Part shown: positions 10,330-21,929 of the stretch, one piece after another
Layout: the number at the start of each line of letters is the position of its first letter
Position numbering within the stretch: position 1 is the stretch's first letter
Assembly: GCF_945859685.1 (NCBI RefSeq)
Contig: NC_079147.1
Coordinates: 145,972,645-146,036,644 of the forward strand
DNA length: 64,000 nucleotides
Origin: Eupeodes corollae
Lineage: Eukaryota; Arthropoda; Insecta; Diptera; Syrphidae
Direction of reading: 5' to 3'
The notes under the pieces: generated by a model
The model's database searches: none
What the model saw: only the letters and a program-made list of their open reading frames with translations
Told to the model about the DNA's origin: nothing
Made by a program: the position numbers and the translations under genes

Positions 10330-12902
10330 TTATCGGAGCCTAAACTAGGACAAAGTTTCAACTTATCAGGAATTTGATGCTGTGTCTGAATCCATACAAA
10401 GAATTGTTTCCCTGTATCCTCACACTGAAATCGTTATTACGGGCGATTTTAATGTTCACAATTCTTCGTGGCTACGCCCGCCATTCGGGCCACACAACGT
10501 CCGAAGGAATGTGTGCTGAGATTTTTGCTGAGTTTAACCATCTTACTCAGCCTGTCAACTAGTCTACTCGTATCAGACGTTAACGACCTAGCAGAAAATA
10601 AATGCGAATATTACAACGTTAGTATGTTTGTGAATGTAAAACTGTATGGCTTAGAAGATTTTAATTGGATAAAAAGTTGTAAGCATAGTTATTTGGCTAT
10701 AATGAGAATAGTAACGTCGACAATATTACAGCCGATACGCCAATGCCAGTATGGGAGTCAGTAAGAGGTCCAAAAAGAACTGTTTGGCAGTACGAGAAAG
10801 CCAACTGGGACGGTCTCAATAATTTCTTCAGGATCTTCAACTGGTCGCTATGATTCCTCGGTGACGACGTAGACTCCAGTCCAGATATGAGTTTTAGCAT
10901 CATTCATCTGGGAATGGAAACCTTTATCCCGAATAGGGTTAAAAGTATTAAACCCAAGGTTAATTCATGGTTCGATTCGAGCTGCAAAGAGGGTATCAAG
11001 GAGAAAGAAGTGAGCTTTCGGTGTTTTAAAGCCAACCGGAAAAGGTTTAAGCAAGTTTATTCGAAGGATTGTACATGACCAAAAATTACAGCGAAAAATA
11101 CTGGAATGTCCCAAAGGCAGTAAGAATTTTTGATCATTCGTAAATAACATGAGGAATTCTTCCTTTTCCTCGGTTCCTAAGCTTGTTGTCAATGACACTC
11201 CTTTTGTTAGCTCTATTGATAAAGCCAACTTATTTGCAAGGCAGTTCGCCGAAAATTCCATCTTACCAGATATTTTCACGAATCACCAAGATCTTGAACG
11301 CGTAAAGGATTCGATGGGACCAATCTTTTTTTCGTACGCGAACTGTGGCGAGAGTTCTTAAAGATAACATTCATAAATCCGCTGGCCCAGATGGTATCCC
11401 CTCTATTATTCTGAAGAAGTGTTCTTCCACGATAGCAAAACCACTGCGTACGGTTTTCCATCTATCCTATTCTTCTGGGTTCGTTCCGAGTAGTTGGAAA
11501 ACTGCATTTGTTCAGCCAATCCCAATTTTGTTCTCTCACAAATTACCGACCTATAGCACTAACGTCCTTTCTTTCTAAGGTCATGGAAACGCTGCTTAAT
11601 TATCAGCTTACGAAATATGTTGAAGAAAGGAAGCTTCTTAATGATCGGCAATGCGGCTTTCGTAGCTATAGGTCCACTGGTGATCTCATGGTTCATCTCA
11701 CCAAACAGTGGAACAATTGTTTACATCGTTTTGGAGAAAGTAAGATTATTTCACTTGATATTTCAAAGGCATTTGATAATGTCTGGCATCTTGCTCCCTT
11801 ATCGAAAATGCGTGCTTTCGACGAATCTCTTCTTCGTTGGATAAGAAATGTTCTTTCGCACCGTTCAATACAAGTTGTTTAGGACGGATTCAAGTCTGAA
11901 ACTCATAAAATAAATGCTGGTGTGCCCCAGGGCTCCGTTTTATCTCCAACACTCTTTCTCATTTTTATTAACGATTTCCTGTCTGCTAATTCTAATCCAA
12001 TACAATACATAGTTTCGCTGACGATAGCACTTTTAGCTATTCATATTTGTTTCTAGACTCACAACCCTCCTCTTCGGGTGTGGAACTGCAACGGTAAAAT
12101 ATGATTAGGTCATTAAATTCCGACCTAAACAGCATGTTTAATGGCGAATAAAAAATCGTCAGTAATTTAATGGTTCGAAAACCCAATGTCGTGTTGTATC
12201 GTTAAATCGAGATAAACCTTCTTTGCCACTATCTATGAGTGGCACTTGCATCAACGAAACGGAAAATCTTGCCATCCTCGGAATGTGCATCAGCAACCAG
12301 CTTTTGTAGAGCGATCACATACAAGATGTCGCCAAAAATGCCATAAGATGCCTAGGTTTTTTTTGAGACGTTGCAAGACATTTTTCTCTCCGTGTGATCT
12401 GGGTACAATCTACAAAACTACGTCTGAAACTTGAATATAACTTTCATCTCTGGTCTGGTGCTCCAGTAACTTATTTAAGCCTCTTGGACAGTATTCAAAA
12501 AAGAGCTTTTAAAATGATTGGTGACAGTAATATCATCAACTCGTTTACATCACTCGAACATTGACGAAAGGTTTTTTACCGTTATTTTAACGGACTATGC
12601 TCTAGTGAAATAGCCAGTTGCATTCCTCCCCTTAAACAATTGAATCGTAGTACCCGCGCTTCTAGGAATGCCCATCAGTTTACCCTTGTGGCCGTACTAT
12701 GAAGTACAGAGATTTATTTTTTAGCCGTACTACGCGAATGTGGAACGCCTTGCCACGCTCTATCTTTCTCTGTGATTGCAATGTTCAGAAATTAAAAATC
12801 AATGTACACCGACACCTATCTAACCCTTACCTTTTTTTCCTAATGCTCACAATATGTCTTGGGCATATTAAAGGTTTACAAACCCCTTTAAGTGTTCGCT
12901 AA
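10330..12902 (+). mobile_element. CR1/Jockey-type LINE, 5'-truncated and degenerate
   Basis: Ordered blocks are a C-terminal endonuclease part with ITGDFNVHNSSW (about 10436), RT finger residues KSAGPDGIPSIILKKC (11375), NYRPIALTSFLSKVMETLL (11530), GFRSYRSTGDLMVHL, LDISKAFDNVWH (11757), GVPQGSVLSPTLFLIFINDFL (11920), and the C-terminal FFSRTTRMWNALPRSIF (about 12718), which is typical of CR1/L2-like LINEs. The FADD box at about 12015 is mutated. Several frameshifts and stops are present (for example at 11530 and 11881). It begins immediately after the hexanucleotide array. The exact clade within the Jockey/CR1 group is uncertain. Confidence 0.82.
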
Positions 12903-13049
12903 TTATGTGGCTTATTTGACGGTTATTGAAGCATTTTTTTCAAGTTGCATTTATAGCAATTTTTTCTTATCTTAGGTTTTTACTCAACTTCTTTTCCACT
13001 TTTATAATTCGCGTGATATTTGTGCGCTCTCACAACTTTCCATGATGAA

Positions 13050-13640
13050 ACCATTTCTCATTTACACTTGTTCCTCCACCTATCTTCTTTACTCTCATGA
13101 CTTGATTGACCACAAGTTCAAACAGATCGCAGTATTCTTTTAACTTGTTAGTCATAAGTTTCCGAAGAATATGCCATCACCCCTACATCATCTGGTTTTG
13201 ATTTGCATTCCTACAAAATCAATACCACCAGATAAACAGCTCACTAAGTCATTTATATAAAGAGTGAAAAGATCTGGACTAAGGGTGCATCCTTGTGGGA
13301 CTCCGGACTGAGTTGCAAACCACGCCGATTTATTTTTTCCATTCCAAACTGCTGACTGTGTCTTTGTGATTGCTTTGAATGATTTTTCGAAACTTTTGAG
13401 TCAAACCAAGTCCGTATAGCTTGTAAATAAGAACATCGCGATCCACGGTATCAAAAGCCGATTTGAAGTCTACAAAACGAACATAAAAAATGTATTTCTA
13501 GCTAAAAATGATTCAGCAATCATCAATAGTAGAATATCCAGATCCCAAACCAGTTTGGGAATTACTTAAGGAATAATGAAGCTATCCAGACTTTTATTAA
13601 GTCGATTCTGGAGTGCAGCAGTGAACATTTGGAGAAGAGA
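13050..13640 (-). pseudogene. LINE reverse transcriptase fragment
   Basis: Read on the minus strand from about 13560, the sequence gives a decayed GFGSGYST block, then VRFVDFKSAFDTVDRDVLIYKLYGLGL, and after a frameshift GVPQGCTLSPDLFTLYINDL (about 13290). These are the RT motifs preceding and containing the catalytic palm strands of a non-LTR retrotransposon. It differs clearly from the RTE and CR1-like copies nearby, so it is another LINE family. No endonuclease or 3' end is recognisable. Confidence 0.7.
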
Positions 13641-13649
13641 TGTATTTTT

Positions 13650-14727
13650 AATTGACAGCTGTCAAAATATAACTAAATGTCATGGGCAAATCTAAGAAGT
13701 GCTATATGTCACTCATCTGAAGTCAATGTACATCGTTGTCTGTTAAGTTGTATGATGGCGATATCAACAATTAAACTTACTTTCCCTTTCCAAAGTCCTT
13801 CATTGTTCCTAATTAACCTCCATACACTCCTGTCAGTTGTTCATGAAATACGGGAGGAAACTATTTTTAGTTCACAAGATACATTATTGCAATATTTTAA
13901 AAAATAAACTGTTGGCGCCAGTGTTCCGGGATTGTAAATCGTGATTCATTCAATTAACAATAAGCACAAAATGACCATGTCCAACAATCAATTTTAATAT
14001 CTTTCTATAATTTTTCTCTTATCCTCTATAAATACTATTAAACTAGACGTTCTATTAGAATGGTCTTTAAATGTTTGTTTTATTTTTATTTAAGTTGTCA
14101 CTTTCGATTTAGTAGTTGTAGCATGGGGCAGCTTGTCAGAGACTCAAGAGAAAACAACGAGTGTCTATGATGATTGTGGTACTTTTGTATACTCGTCGAA
14201 ATCAATTTGTTTAGGTTAAGCCACGTGACTTTGTTCATTCTCAAATAAATTCCGCAGTACTTAAATAACAACACACTGTCAACTGCAAAAGATTAACCTT
14301 TTGATTCGCCATAAAATATCTACAACATTCGAGTACGAGTATATAAGATTAAGAAAAGGAAGTTTTTTTCTTGCTGGTTGCTGTCGTCTCTACTGATGCA
14401 ACAAATAATCCAATCGATTCCACTAAAGTAATGTAAGTATTATAGATACTTATATGTAGCTATGAATAAGTTGCTATTCAATCTTACAGTGCGATAAGGT
14501 TATAATGTGAGATCAGCAAGTTGTGTTAAACCACACTAATTCCCGACGTCGAGTCGTCGTCACTCGTTGTCGTCGTTGTTAGCATAGGAGCTGAGCGTCG
14601 TCGTTCGGCATTAAAATAAAAAAAAAAAAAAATAAGGCGCCGCCGGTGAACAGTGGTGCAAAGACGAAATAAAATACCAAAAATTAAACTTGTATTATGG
14701 ATTTATTTGATTTAGTTTTTAAAGACA
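13650..14727. other. Host-like unannotated DNA
   Basis: A short plus frame at 13677-13907 shows no domain. From 14370 to 14640 the sequence has CG-rich words (GTCGTCGTCACTCGTTGTCGTC) and a short A tract, resembling fly UTR or flanking DNA. I cannot define an exon. Confidence 0.35.
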
Positions 14728-15427
14728 TACGAGGGTTGCTACTTATATTTTTAGCCTTGGTAACAGTAGGTGTTGCCAGGCGCCATCTGATATTTTTACC
14801 AGAAAGTTTGACATTTTTAACCATAACCTTCTACAGAACATGCGATTTGTGTTGTTGACAGTTACTTGAAAAATGTACCTCGGCCAAAAAATGGAATTAA
14901 CTCGTGATAATTTTCGTGCATTTATTTTTCATAACTTTCGACTTGAATTATCAAGACAAGTGTAAAGAAATGAACTTAATTCTTTCTACAGCTATAAAGC
15001 ACCATCCATAGCACTGTAAAAAACTGGCATAACGAATTCAATCATTGGTCATCGTTCGCTTCAGGACGAATTCCGTGAAGTTCAAAATATCGATGCTGTG
15101 CATAACCTGATAAAGCAAGATAGACATGTTACATATTGTGAGATAGACATCTTTGGGCTTTAGTGTGACTAGCATCAATAAGATATTACATGAACATTTA
15201 GCCGTGAAAAAGATTTGTTCACGTTGGATCCCGCATAATCTGACAAACGCTCAAAAGAAGGTTCATGTCGATTGGAGCAAGGAAATGGTGAAAAAATACG
15301 GTCAAGGTGAATCAAAGGCTGAGTATAATATCTACAAAGGTGACGAATCATGGATCTATGCATATGAGCCCGAAACAAAACAGCAATCGACTGTATGTCG
15401 TTTATTGAAAAAACGATACTTTATATA

Positions 15428-16358
15428 AAGGGTGATTTTTTTGAGGTTAGGATTTTCATGCATTAGTATTTGACAGATCACGCGGGATTTCAGACATGGT
15501 GTCAAAGAGAAAGATGCTCAGTATGCTTTGACATTTCATCATGACTAGACTTACTAACGAGCAACGCTTGCAAATCATTGAATTTTATTACCAAAATCAA
15601 TGTTCGGTTCGAAATGTTTTTTATCGACAAATTTTGTTCGGCGATGAGGCTCATTTCTGGTTGAATGGCTACGTAAATAAGCAAAATTGCCGCATTTGGA
15701 GTGAAGAGTAACCAGAAGCCGTTCAAGAACTGCCCATGCATCCCGAAAAATGCAGTTTGGTGTGGTTTGTACGCTGGTGGAATCATCGGACCGTATTTTT
15801 TCAAAGATGCTGTTGGACGCAACGTTACGGTGAATGGCGATCGCTATCGTTCAATGCTAACAAACTTTTTGTTGCCAAAAATGGAAGAACTGAACTTGGT
15901 TGATATGTGGTTTCAACAAGATGGCGCTACATGCCACACAGCTCGCGATTCTATAGCCATTTTGAGGGAAAACTTCGGAGAACAATTCATCTCAAGGAAT
16001 GGACCGGTAAGTTGGCCACCAAGATCATGCGATTTGACGCCTTTAGACTAGTTTTTGTGGGGCTACGTCAAGTCTAAAGTCTACACAAATAAGCCAGCAA
16101 CTATTCCAGCTTTGGAAGACAACATTTCCGAAGAAATTCGGGCTATTCCGACCGAAATGCTCGAAAAAGTTACCCAAAATTGGACTTTCCGAATGGACCA
16201 CCTAAGACGCAGCCGCGGTCAACATTTAAATGAAATTATCTTCAAAAAGTAAATGTCATGGACCAATCTAACGTTTCAAATAAAGAATCGATGAGAGTTT
16301 GCAAATTTTATGCGTTTTTTTTTTTTTAAAGTTCTCAAGCTCTTAAAAAATCACCGTT
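15428..16358 (+). mobile_element. DD41D (rosa-like) mariner, deletion derivative copy 1
   Basis: The ends are AAGGGTGATTTTTT and, on the opposite strand, AACGGTGATTTTTT, with TA on both sides. Transposase residues include FWLNGYVNKQNCRIW, KDAVGRNVTVNGDRYR, MWFQQDGATCHTAR (second catalytic Asp), WPPRSCDLTPLD (third Asp) and LRRSRGQHLNEIIFKK. I count 41 residues between the last two aspartates, hence DD41D. The helix-turn-helix N-terminal half is deleted at about 15620, where the start of the gene joins directly to TTTTATCGACAAATTT. Two in-frame stops are visible (TAA near 15710 and TAG near 16049). It sits inside the mariner at 14730-17108. Confidence 0.92.
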
Positions 16359-16402
16359 TAATTTTTAATGCTTTTTATTTATCGATGCGTTTAAAGTGGA
16401 GG

Positions 16403-16564
16403 TCAATCTGCAACAGGAAAAAGATTTATGACTCGACCCATTAGCCATTTGCTTGGTGGAAGATTGTTGTCCAGAACCAAGACTGAATCGTTGAGCTCCA
16501 TGCTGCGTTTCTTCAAGGTCCATTTCGTTCTTTGTTGTAGTTGGTGAAGGTATTCACGTTGCCA
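16403..16564 (-). pseudogene. BEL/Pao pol C-terminal fragment
   Basis: The minus strand reads one open stretch of about 53 residues: WQREYLHQLQQRTKW, then NDSVLVLDNNLPPSKW and LMGRVINLFPVAD, then a stop. This is the C-terminal domain after integrase in insect BEL/Pao retrotransposons (DUF5641-type). It lies within the DD34D mariner, immediately right of the DD41D element. The LTR-derived insertion may therefore have arrived first, and the DD41D element then landed in it. No LTR boundary is recognisable. Confidence 0.75.
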
Positions 16565-17111
16565 CCTTCGCCAAGATCAGCCAAAACCCAACAAAAGTTG
16601 TTCGCAGAAGAAGCATATCGAAGCAAATGGTTGCCTGTTTCTTCGGCATTACCGGTCAAATGGTGACAGTTGCCTTAGAGCAACACAAGTCGATCAATTC
16701 TGAATTGTATACGAAAATTTGTTTACCTGAAGCCATAGGAGAAATTCGAAAAAAGCAAAAGAAGAGGCGAATCATTCTTCATCATGACAATGCAAGCTTT
16801 CACCACACATCGGCTCAAACAAAGGTATTTTTGGCCAGCCAAAACATCGAATTAATGGGTCATCCGCCGTACAGTCCTGATTTGGCACCCAATGACTTCT
16901 TTTTATTCCCGAACATTAAACAAAAATGCACGGACAACGTTTTTCGACCCCTGAAGAAGCCGTTGATGCATTCACAAACTATGTTTTGGAGGTACCGCAA
17001 TCAGAGTGAAAAAAGTGCTACGAAAATTGGTTCAAACGCATGCAAAAGTGTATTGTCGTTATTTTTTGGTTTTCCATATTAGACCAGAAATATAGCTAGC
17101 AACCCTCGTAA

Positions 17112-18020
17112 TGATAAAATAAGTTTCATAAAATATCTGTTTTTGTTAACGCGATTTTAAGTAGAAACCCAATTTTTATTAATTCTTAGCAGATTTTTTT
17201 AAAAGTGTTTATTTCCAAAAAAAAAAACGATTGAACATCATTTTACGTTAACAACACAATTTTGTATATGTATGAAATAATTTTGAAGTCAACACATCTT
17301 CATCTATTCCTCAAATATTTGGTTTTCATTTTGTCTAATAAATATCTGACTGTTGAATAAACGATTTAGTAAAATGTCTAAAGCCATTTTTAACAATTTA
17401 CTATGCTTAAAAGATGGTTTACCTTGTTTTAAACAATTTTAACTTTTTCTTACCTCTTAATAATTTGATAAAGTTAAAATCACGGAATGGCTACTTTAAC
17501 TTTTAGCAATTTGCTAAATGCATGTCCTCTGTGCAATGATTCTTATAAAAGCAGTGAACGGAATGGTCTAGTCAATAGTTGGGAATTCCAATTTATAGGG
17601 CCGTTTAAATCTATTAACTTTGTTTTTTAATAAAAGGGAATTAGCAAAACAAAGGTTTGAAATTTTGAACTTCCTTTGTAAATTGTTAAATATTTAACAA
17701 ATTTTCTAACTAATAAATTATTCAACCCTTCACAATAGGTTATTTAAAATTTTCCGCCATTATCTTTAATTTTTGCCCAGAAATTCAAGTCGAAAGTCAA
17801 TTTTTGTCAACTTTTAGTAGTGTTTTAGTTTTTTTTTTTTCAAAATTTTACCAAATGTCAAAAACGTTATTCTTCGTTGAAGAACATTATTCTTTAGGTA
17901 ATATCATTCACCGTTCTTGGAATATTCGAAGTGACAAATATTTCTTTCCAGTTTTTCGATTAATTTCAAAACTAAATTATTTGGATTATTTTATAATTCT
18001 TTAAGAGAACTCAAAAATTA
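17112..18020. other. AT-rich DNA with no recognised gene
   Basis: The A/T content is very high, with recurrent ATTTTTAACAATTT-like words. The plus frame at 17804-18004 has no domain. Confidence 0.4.
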
Positions 18021-18730
18021 AATAAGCGGATCAGTGACAGCTAGAACAATAAGAAACCAACCTATAGAAGCAAGTCTTCCTGGTAGGAGTCCACGAAAAG
18101 TGCCATTTTTAAAGCAAGCAAAACATTATACAAAGACTTTCCTTTCCAAACAAACACTTACACCGTTCTTATTGGAATAACGTTTTGTGATCGGATGAAA
18201 TGAAGATCAATTTGTTCACTTCCGATGGAAAAATGTGCGTGAGAAGGCCAAAAGACAAGAAGTTTTACCCAAAATACAAAAAGAAGACAGTAGTGGGAAT
18301 ATAATTATTTGAGGGTGCTTTTCAGCACTATTTTGGATCAAAGATGTGCGATGTGGATTATCACCACTTCTTAAATTCAGTTATGCTTACTTTAACTGAA
18401 GAGGAGGTGCCAATCAAATGGGAGTTCTGGCAGGATAATGACCCGAAGCACCACTCAAAATTGGCTAACAAATATTAACAACGAAATAAAATCAATGTTA
18501 TGGAATGGTCGTCACAATACCCCGGCCTAAACCCAATTGAACACTTATTGGGTATCCTAATGTGAAGAATCGGAGATTGTAAAACCAAAAATAAACACGA
18601 GATGTGGTCGAAAATTCAAAGGGAATGGTACTTCATGCCCGTAGAGAAATGTGCCGAATTGTTGAATTCGATAGGGTAAATAGTGGAGGCAGTTATTAGT
18701 AATAAGAGTGCCACTACAAAATACGCAAAG
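18020..18730 (+). pseudogene. Tc1-like transposase relic
   Basis: Translation in shifting plus frames gives a paired-domain remnant (TARTIRNQPIEASLPGRSPRK), a SDE-type core (SDEMKINLFTSDGKMCVRRPK), QYFGS-like FQHYFGSKM, WEFWQDNDPKHHSKLANKY (second catalytic Asp) and QYPGLNPIEHLLG with the catalytic Glu. It ends with VEKCAELLNSIG and SATTKY. This is the Tc1 (DD34E) family, which cuts and pastes into TA. Multiple stops and a frameshift near 18190 rule out activity. The pentanucleotide array begins just after its 3' end. Confidence 0.85.
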
Positions 18731-18762
18731 AATTTGAAATACATTTACCGTTATTTTATTTG

Positions 18763-18908
18763 TTCTATTCTATTATTCTATTCTATTCTATTCTATTCTA
18801 TTCTATTCTATTCTATTCTATTCTATTCTATTCTATTCTATTCTATTCTATTCTATTCTATTCTATTCTATTCTATTCTATTCTATTCTATTCTATTCTA
18901 TTCTATTC
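18763..18908 (+). repeat. (TTCTA)n pentanucleotide microsatellite, about 29 copies
   Basis: TTCTA is tandemly repeated with one imperfect unit near the left end (TTATTCTA at 18771-18780) and decay at the right (TTCCATTTTG). On the opposite strand it is TAGAA/AGAAT. The long ILFYS-repeat frames crossing it are compositional artefacts. Confidence 0.97.
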
Positions 18909-18909
18909 C

Positions 18910-19985
18910 ATTTTGTTATCATTATTTCCCAATGTAATATTTTTTTTTTAAATGGTTGTATCTTAGCAATATATTATTAAAAATCTATCTAAGCTACCAA
19001 ATTTTTAGCTCAACATTTTTTTCCTGTCTTAATATTCTTGCAATTTCCAATTAACTTTTCTAAGAAATAAATACATTTTTAAATTTAAAAATTATTTAAC
19101 TTTAAATTAGTTTTGTTTAAAATAACTCTCTTGGATTTGAATTCTTTAATGTTTTTCAAATATATAAATACAAAAATATTCTCTAAGAATTTATATCCAT
19201 TTTTATGCTTAAAATCCCCACTGTATGAATTGATGATCGAACTTTAATCGCACAATCTTGAGCTACTGCGCGTGTACATTTATAGATATAGATACAAAAT
19301 CGAGCGGTGCGGAAGAGGAGAAAAGAGAAACTATTAATTCGTAAATTGAATTGCTTTCTTCGTTGTTTGTTTATATTTTTGTTTATTTTCTTAACATTGT
19401 TCTATTGTAAGAACAAAAATAAAAATGTTATCATGTAGGTAATTTGAAAAAAAAAAATACTATAAATGTAACAAAACACTCAAAATCCAAATAAATGTAA
19501 CACAATAAAGATTTGTTTTTGTAAATATTAAAGTATCTATAAATAACTTCAGTTATTACGACTGATTTTGTTATTGTTTGAAATTTATGTATGTCAAGTA
19601 CAAAACGTTTAAAGCGGCTTAGATTTTTCCGAATTGTTGATAAGTTTTGAGATTCGTGTTCAAAACAGATGGAGTAGAAAAATTTAACTGATGAATTAGC
19701 TAGAATTTTAGTTTTTAAAGTGTCAATTTTTCAAGAATTTCGTAATTTCAGTATAACACAAATTCAGAGAGGGGGAGGGATGAAAGAAGAACCATTTGAG
19801 GACTCGAACAAAATTCAACAAGTGACAAATTAATGTCAATTTTGCATGTGACGGTTAGAAGATATTATACATTGTGCTTCTTATGAAAACATCAACCAGT
19901 AACATACCATTCTGATAGATCTGCAAATTTCTTTCTAAACGGTGTACCTTGATTCCTTCCCTACAATGTGATAGATCCTGAAGTA
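18910..19985. other. AT-rich DNA with no recognised gene
   Basis: Nothing coding is recognisable. At 19210-19330 the sequence becomes more mixed and host-like. Confidence 0.4.
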
Positions 19986-21139
19986 AACGGTGATTTTTTA
20001 AGAGCTTGAGAACTTTATTAAAAAAAAAACGCATAAAATTTGCAAAATCTCATCGATTCTTTATTTGAAACGTTAGATTGGTCCATGACATTTACTTTTT
20101 GAAGATAATTTCATTTAAATGTTGACCGCGGCTGCGTCTTAGGTGGTCCATTCGGAAAGTCCAATTTTGGGTAACTTTTTCGAGCATTTCGGCCGGAATA
20201 GCCCGAATTTCTTCGGAAATGTTGTCTTCCAAAGCTGGAATAGTTGCTGGCTTATTTGTGTAGACTTTAGACTTGACGTAGCCCCACAAAAAATAGTCTA
20301 AAGGCGTCAAATCGCATGATCTTGGTGGCCAACTTACCGGTCCATTCCTTGAGATGAATTGTTCTCCGAAGTTTTCCCTCAAAATGGCCATAGAATCGCG
20401 AGCTGTGTGGCATGTAGCGACATCTTGTTGAAACCACATGTCAACCAAGTTCAGTTCTTCAGTTCTTGAACGGCTTCTGGTTGCTCTTCACTCCAAATGC
20501 GGCAATTTTGCTTATTTACGTAGCCATTTAACCAGAAATGATTCTCATCGCTGAACAAAATTTGTCGATAAAAAAGCGGATTTTCTGCCAACTTTTCTAG
20601 GGCCCATTCACTGAAAATTCGACGTTGTGGCAGATCGTTCGGCTTCAGTTCTTGCACGAGCTGTATTTTATACGGTTTTACACCAAGATCTTTGCGTAAA
20701 ATCTTCCATGTGGTCGAATAACACAAACCCAATTGCTGCGAACGGCGACGAATCGACATTTCACGGTCTTCAGCAACACTCTCAGAAACAGACACAATAT
20801 TCTCTTCTGTACGCACTGTAAGCATTCGTGTGTTTGGTTTAATGTCCAATAAACTGAGTAAACTGAGTGCGAAACTTGGTCACAATCGCATTAATTGTTT
20901 GCTCACTTGGTCGATTATGTAGACCATAAATCGGACGTAAAGCGCGAAACACATTTCGAACCGAACACTGATTTTGGTATAAAATTCAATGATTTGCAAG
21001 CGTTGCTCGTTAGTAAGTCTATTCATGATGAAATGTCAAAGCATACTGAGCATCTTTCTCTTTGACACCATGTCTGAAATCCCGCGTGATCTGTCAAATA
21101 CTAATGCATGAAAATCCTAACCTCAAAAAAATCACCCTT
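19986..21139 (-). mobile_element. DD41D (rosa-like) mariner, copy 2
   Basis: The ends AACGGTGATTTTTT and AAGGGTGATTTTTT are flanked by TA at 19984-19985 and 21140-21141. The minus strand encodes the N-terminal helix-turn-helix region from about 21030, SIRRRSQQLGLCYSTTWKIL, KPYKIQLVQELKPNDLPQRR, and ILFSDENHFWLNGYVNKQ with the first catalytic Asp (20451-20849). Then 20092-20448 has MWFQQDVATCHTAR and WPPRSCDLTPLDYFLWGYVK. A deletion of roughly 160 bp, relative to copy 1, joins two AAGAACTG words at about 20453 and removes the stretch between the catalytic motifs. A frame break near 20850 is also visible. Confidence 0.92.
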
Positions 21140-21209
21140 TACATCCAAAGTTATCGGCTGTAAAATACCCTTTCCGAAACCCGGACTAAATTTACCCAGT
21201 TATTAAGTA

Positions 21210-21413
21210 TTAAGTGTAAATCTTCAAACTTGAATTAAGAAATAATATTCCCCTATAGTTTGCTGGGTCGTTTGGGTCACCTTTTTTAAGTATTGGCCAT
21301 TCAATAGCTTCATCGAAGCAATCGGGATGTACCGCAAAAAAAGTGACATCTAAAGTATTTAATAAGAAGGCAATACCCTTTTTCAATATGAAGTGACAAA
21401 TAAAGGTACTCAA
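21210..21413 (-). pseudogene. LINE reverse transcriptase fragment
   Basis: The minus frame contains DEAIEWPILKKGDPNDPANY followed by RGILFLNSSLKI. This is the RT block normally reading ..PI.KKGD...NYRGISLLN...KI. It resembles several LINE clades, and the fragment is too short to assign. It lies right next to the DD41D copy. Confidence 0.65.
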
Positions 21414-21414
21414 A

Positions 21415-21925
21415 ATTTATCATGCATTAATTGTTCTTGCTTTTAAAACTTTGGTCAAGAACTGTTGAAAGAAAAAAGAAGAAGAACACTTCATTTTCGG
21501 CCAAACATTAATTTTTAGTATTCAAATACTTGTGAATATTGAGTATGATGTGGCTTCTCTTTATAAAACATTCCGCAGCTTTAATCCTCTGAGTCATCCT
21601 CAGATTGTTTATAAAACCAAGAACTCCAAAGAATATGAAATACTGAAAAACTTATATATGAAAAGAAATATTTTGTAGCGAAAAATTCCTTCCTCTCATT
21701 TAATAAATCATTGGGAAGAACAAATAGAATACAAAAACACCTTTTCTTTTCATAAATTCGTAGTATAATAAAAATGAGAGCATTTTAACGAAAAATAAGT
21801 AATTCAATAACAATTAAATTCGCAGAAAAGTTTTCATCTTTTGACTTTTTTTTTTTATTTCAGAGCATCTATTAATTAGGTGCCTAAAAATATTATCAAA
21901 TAATGCAAAAATATTGCTAAAGTTC
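21415..21925. other. AT-rich DNA with no recognised gene
   Basis: No motif is seen. The degenerate minisatellite begins near its right end. Confidence 0.4.
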
Positions 21926-21929
21926 TTCT

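Larger units (their letters stand above)
14730..17108 (+). mobile_element. DD34D-type mariner carrying nested insertions
   Basis: The left end CGAGGGTTGCTA and the right end TAGCAACCCTCG form inverted terminal repeats, flanked by TA duplications at 14728-14729 and 17109-17110. Transposase pieces follow in order. From 14892 come LTRDNFRAFIF, HRSLQDEFREVQ and DRHVTYCEI. Then 15153-15397 has ILHEHLAVKKICSRWIPHNL and GDESWIYAYEPETKQQST, the latter carrying catalytic Asp 1. After a foreign insertion, 16565-17082 has QMVACFFGITG, LHHDNASFHHTSAQ (Asp 2) and YSPDLAPNDFFLFP (Asp 3). An extra codon (HH instead of H) lies between Asp 2 and Asp 3, giving spacing 35 rather than 34. N-terminal stops and the insertion disable it. 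Between 15398 and 16564 lie the DD41D element and a BEL/Pao fragment. Confidence 0.9.

Noticed and set aside
9305..10348. Three overlapping frames of about 290-350 codons made of Lys-Thr, Leu-Arg or Ser-Leu repeats
   Set aside because: They are open only because a hexanucleotide repeat cannot contain a stop in these phases. There is no evidence of a gene.
18683..18951. Frames with repeated Ile-Leu-Phe-Tyr-Ser
   Set aside because: Translation of the (TTCTA)n microsatellite.
16370..19985. The two inverted DD41D mariners as ends of a composite transposon carrying the DNA between them
   Set aside because: Each copy has its own TA duplication and both ends, so each is explained by independent insertion.
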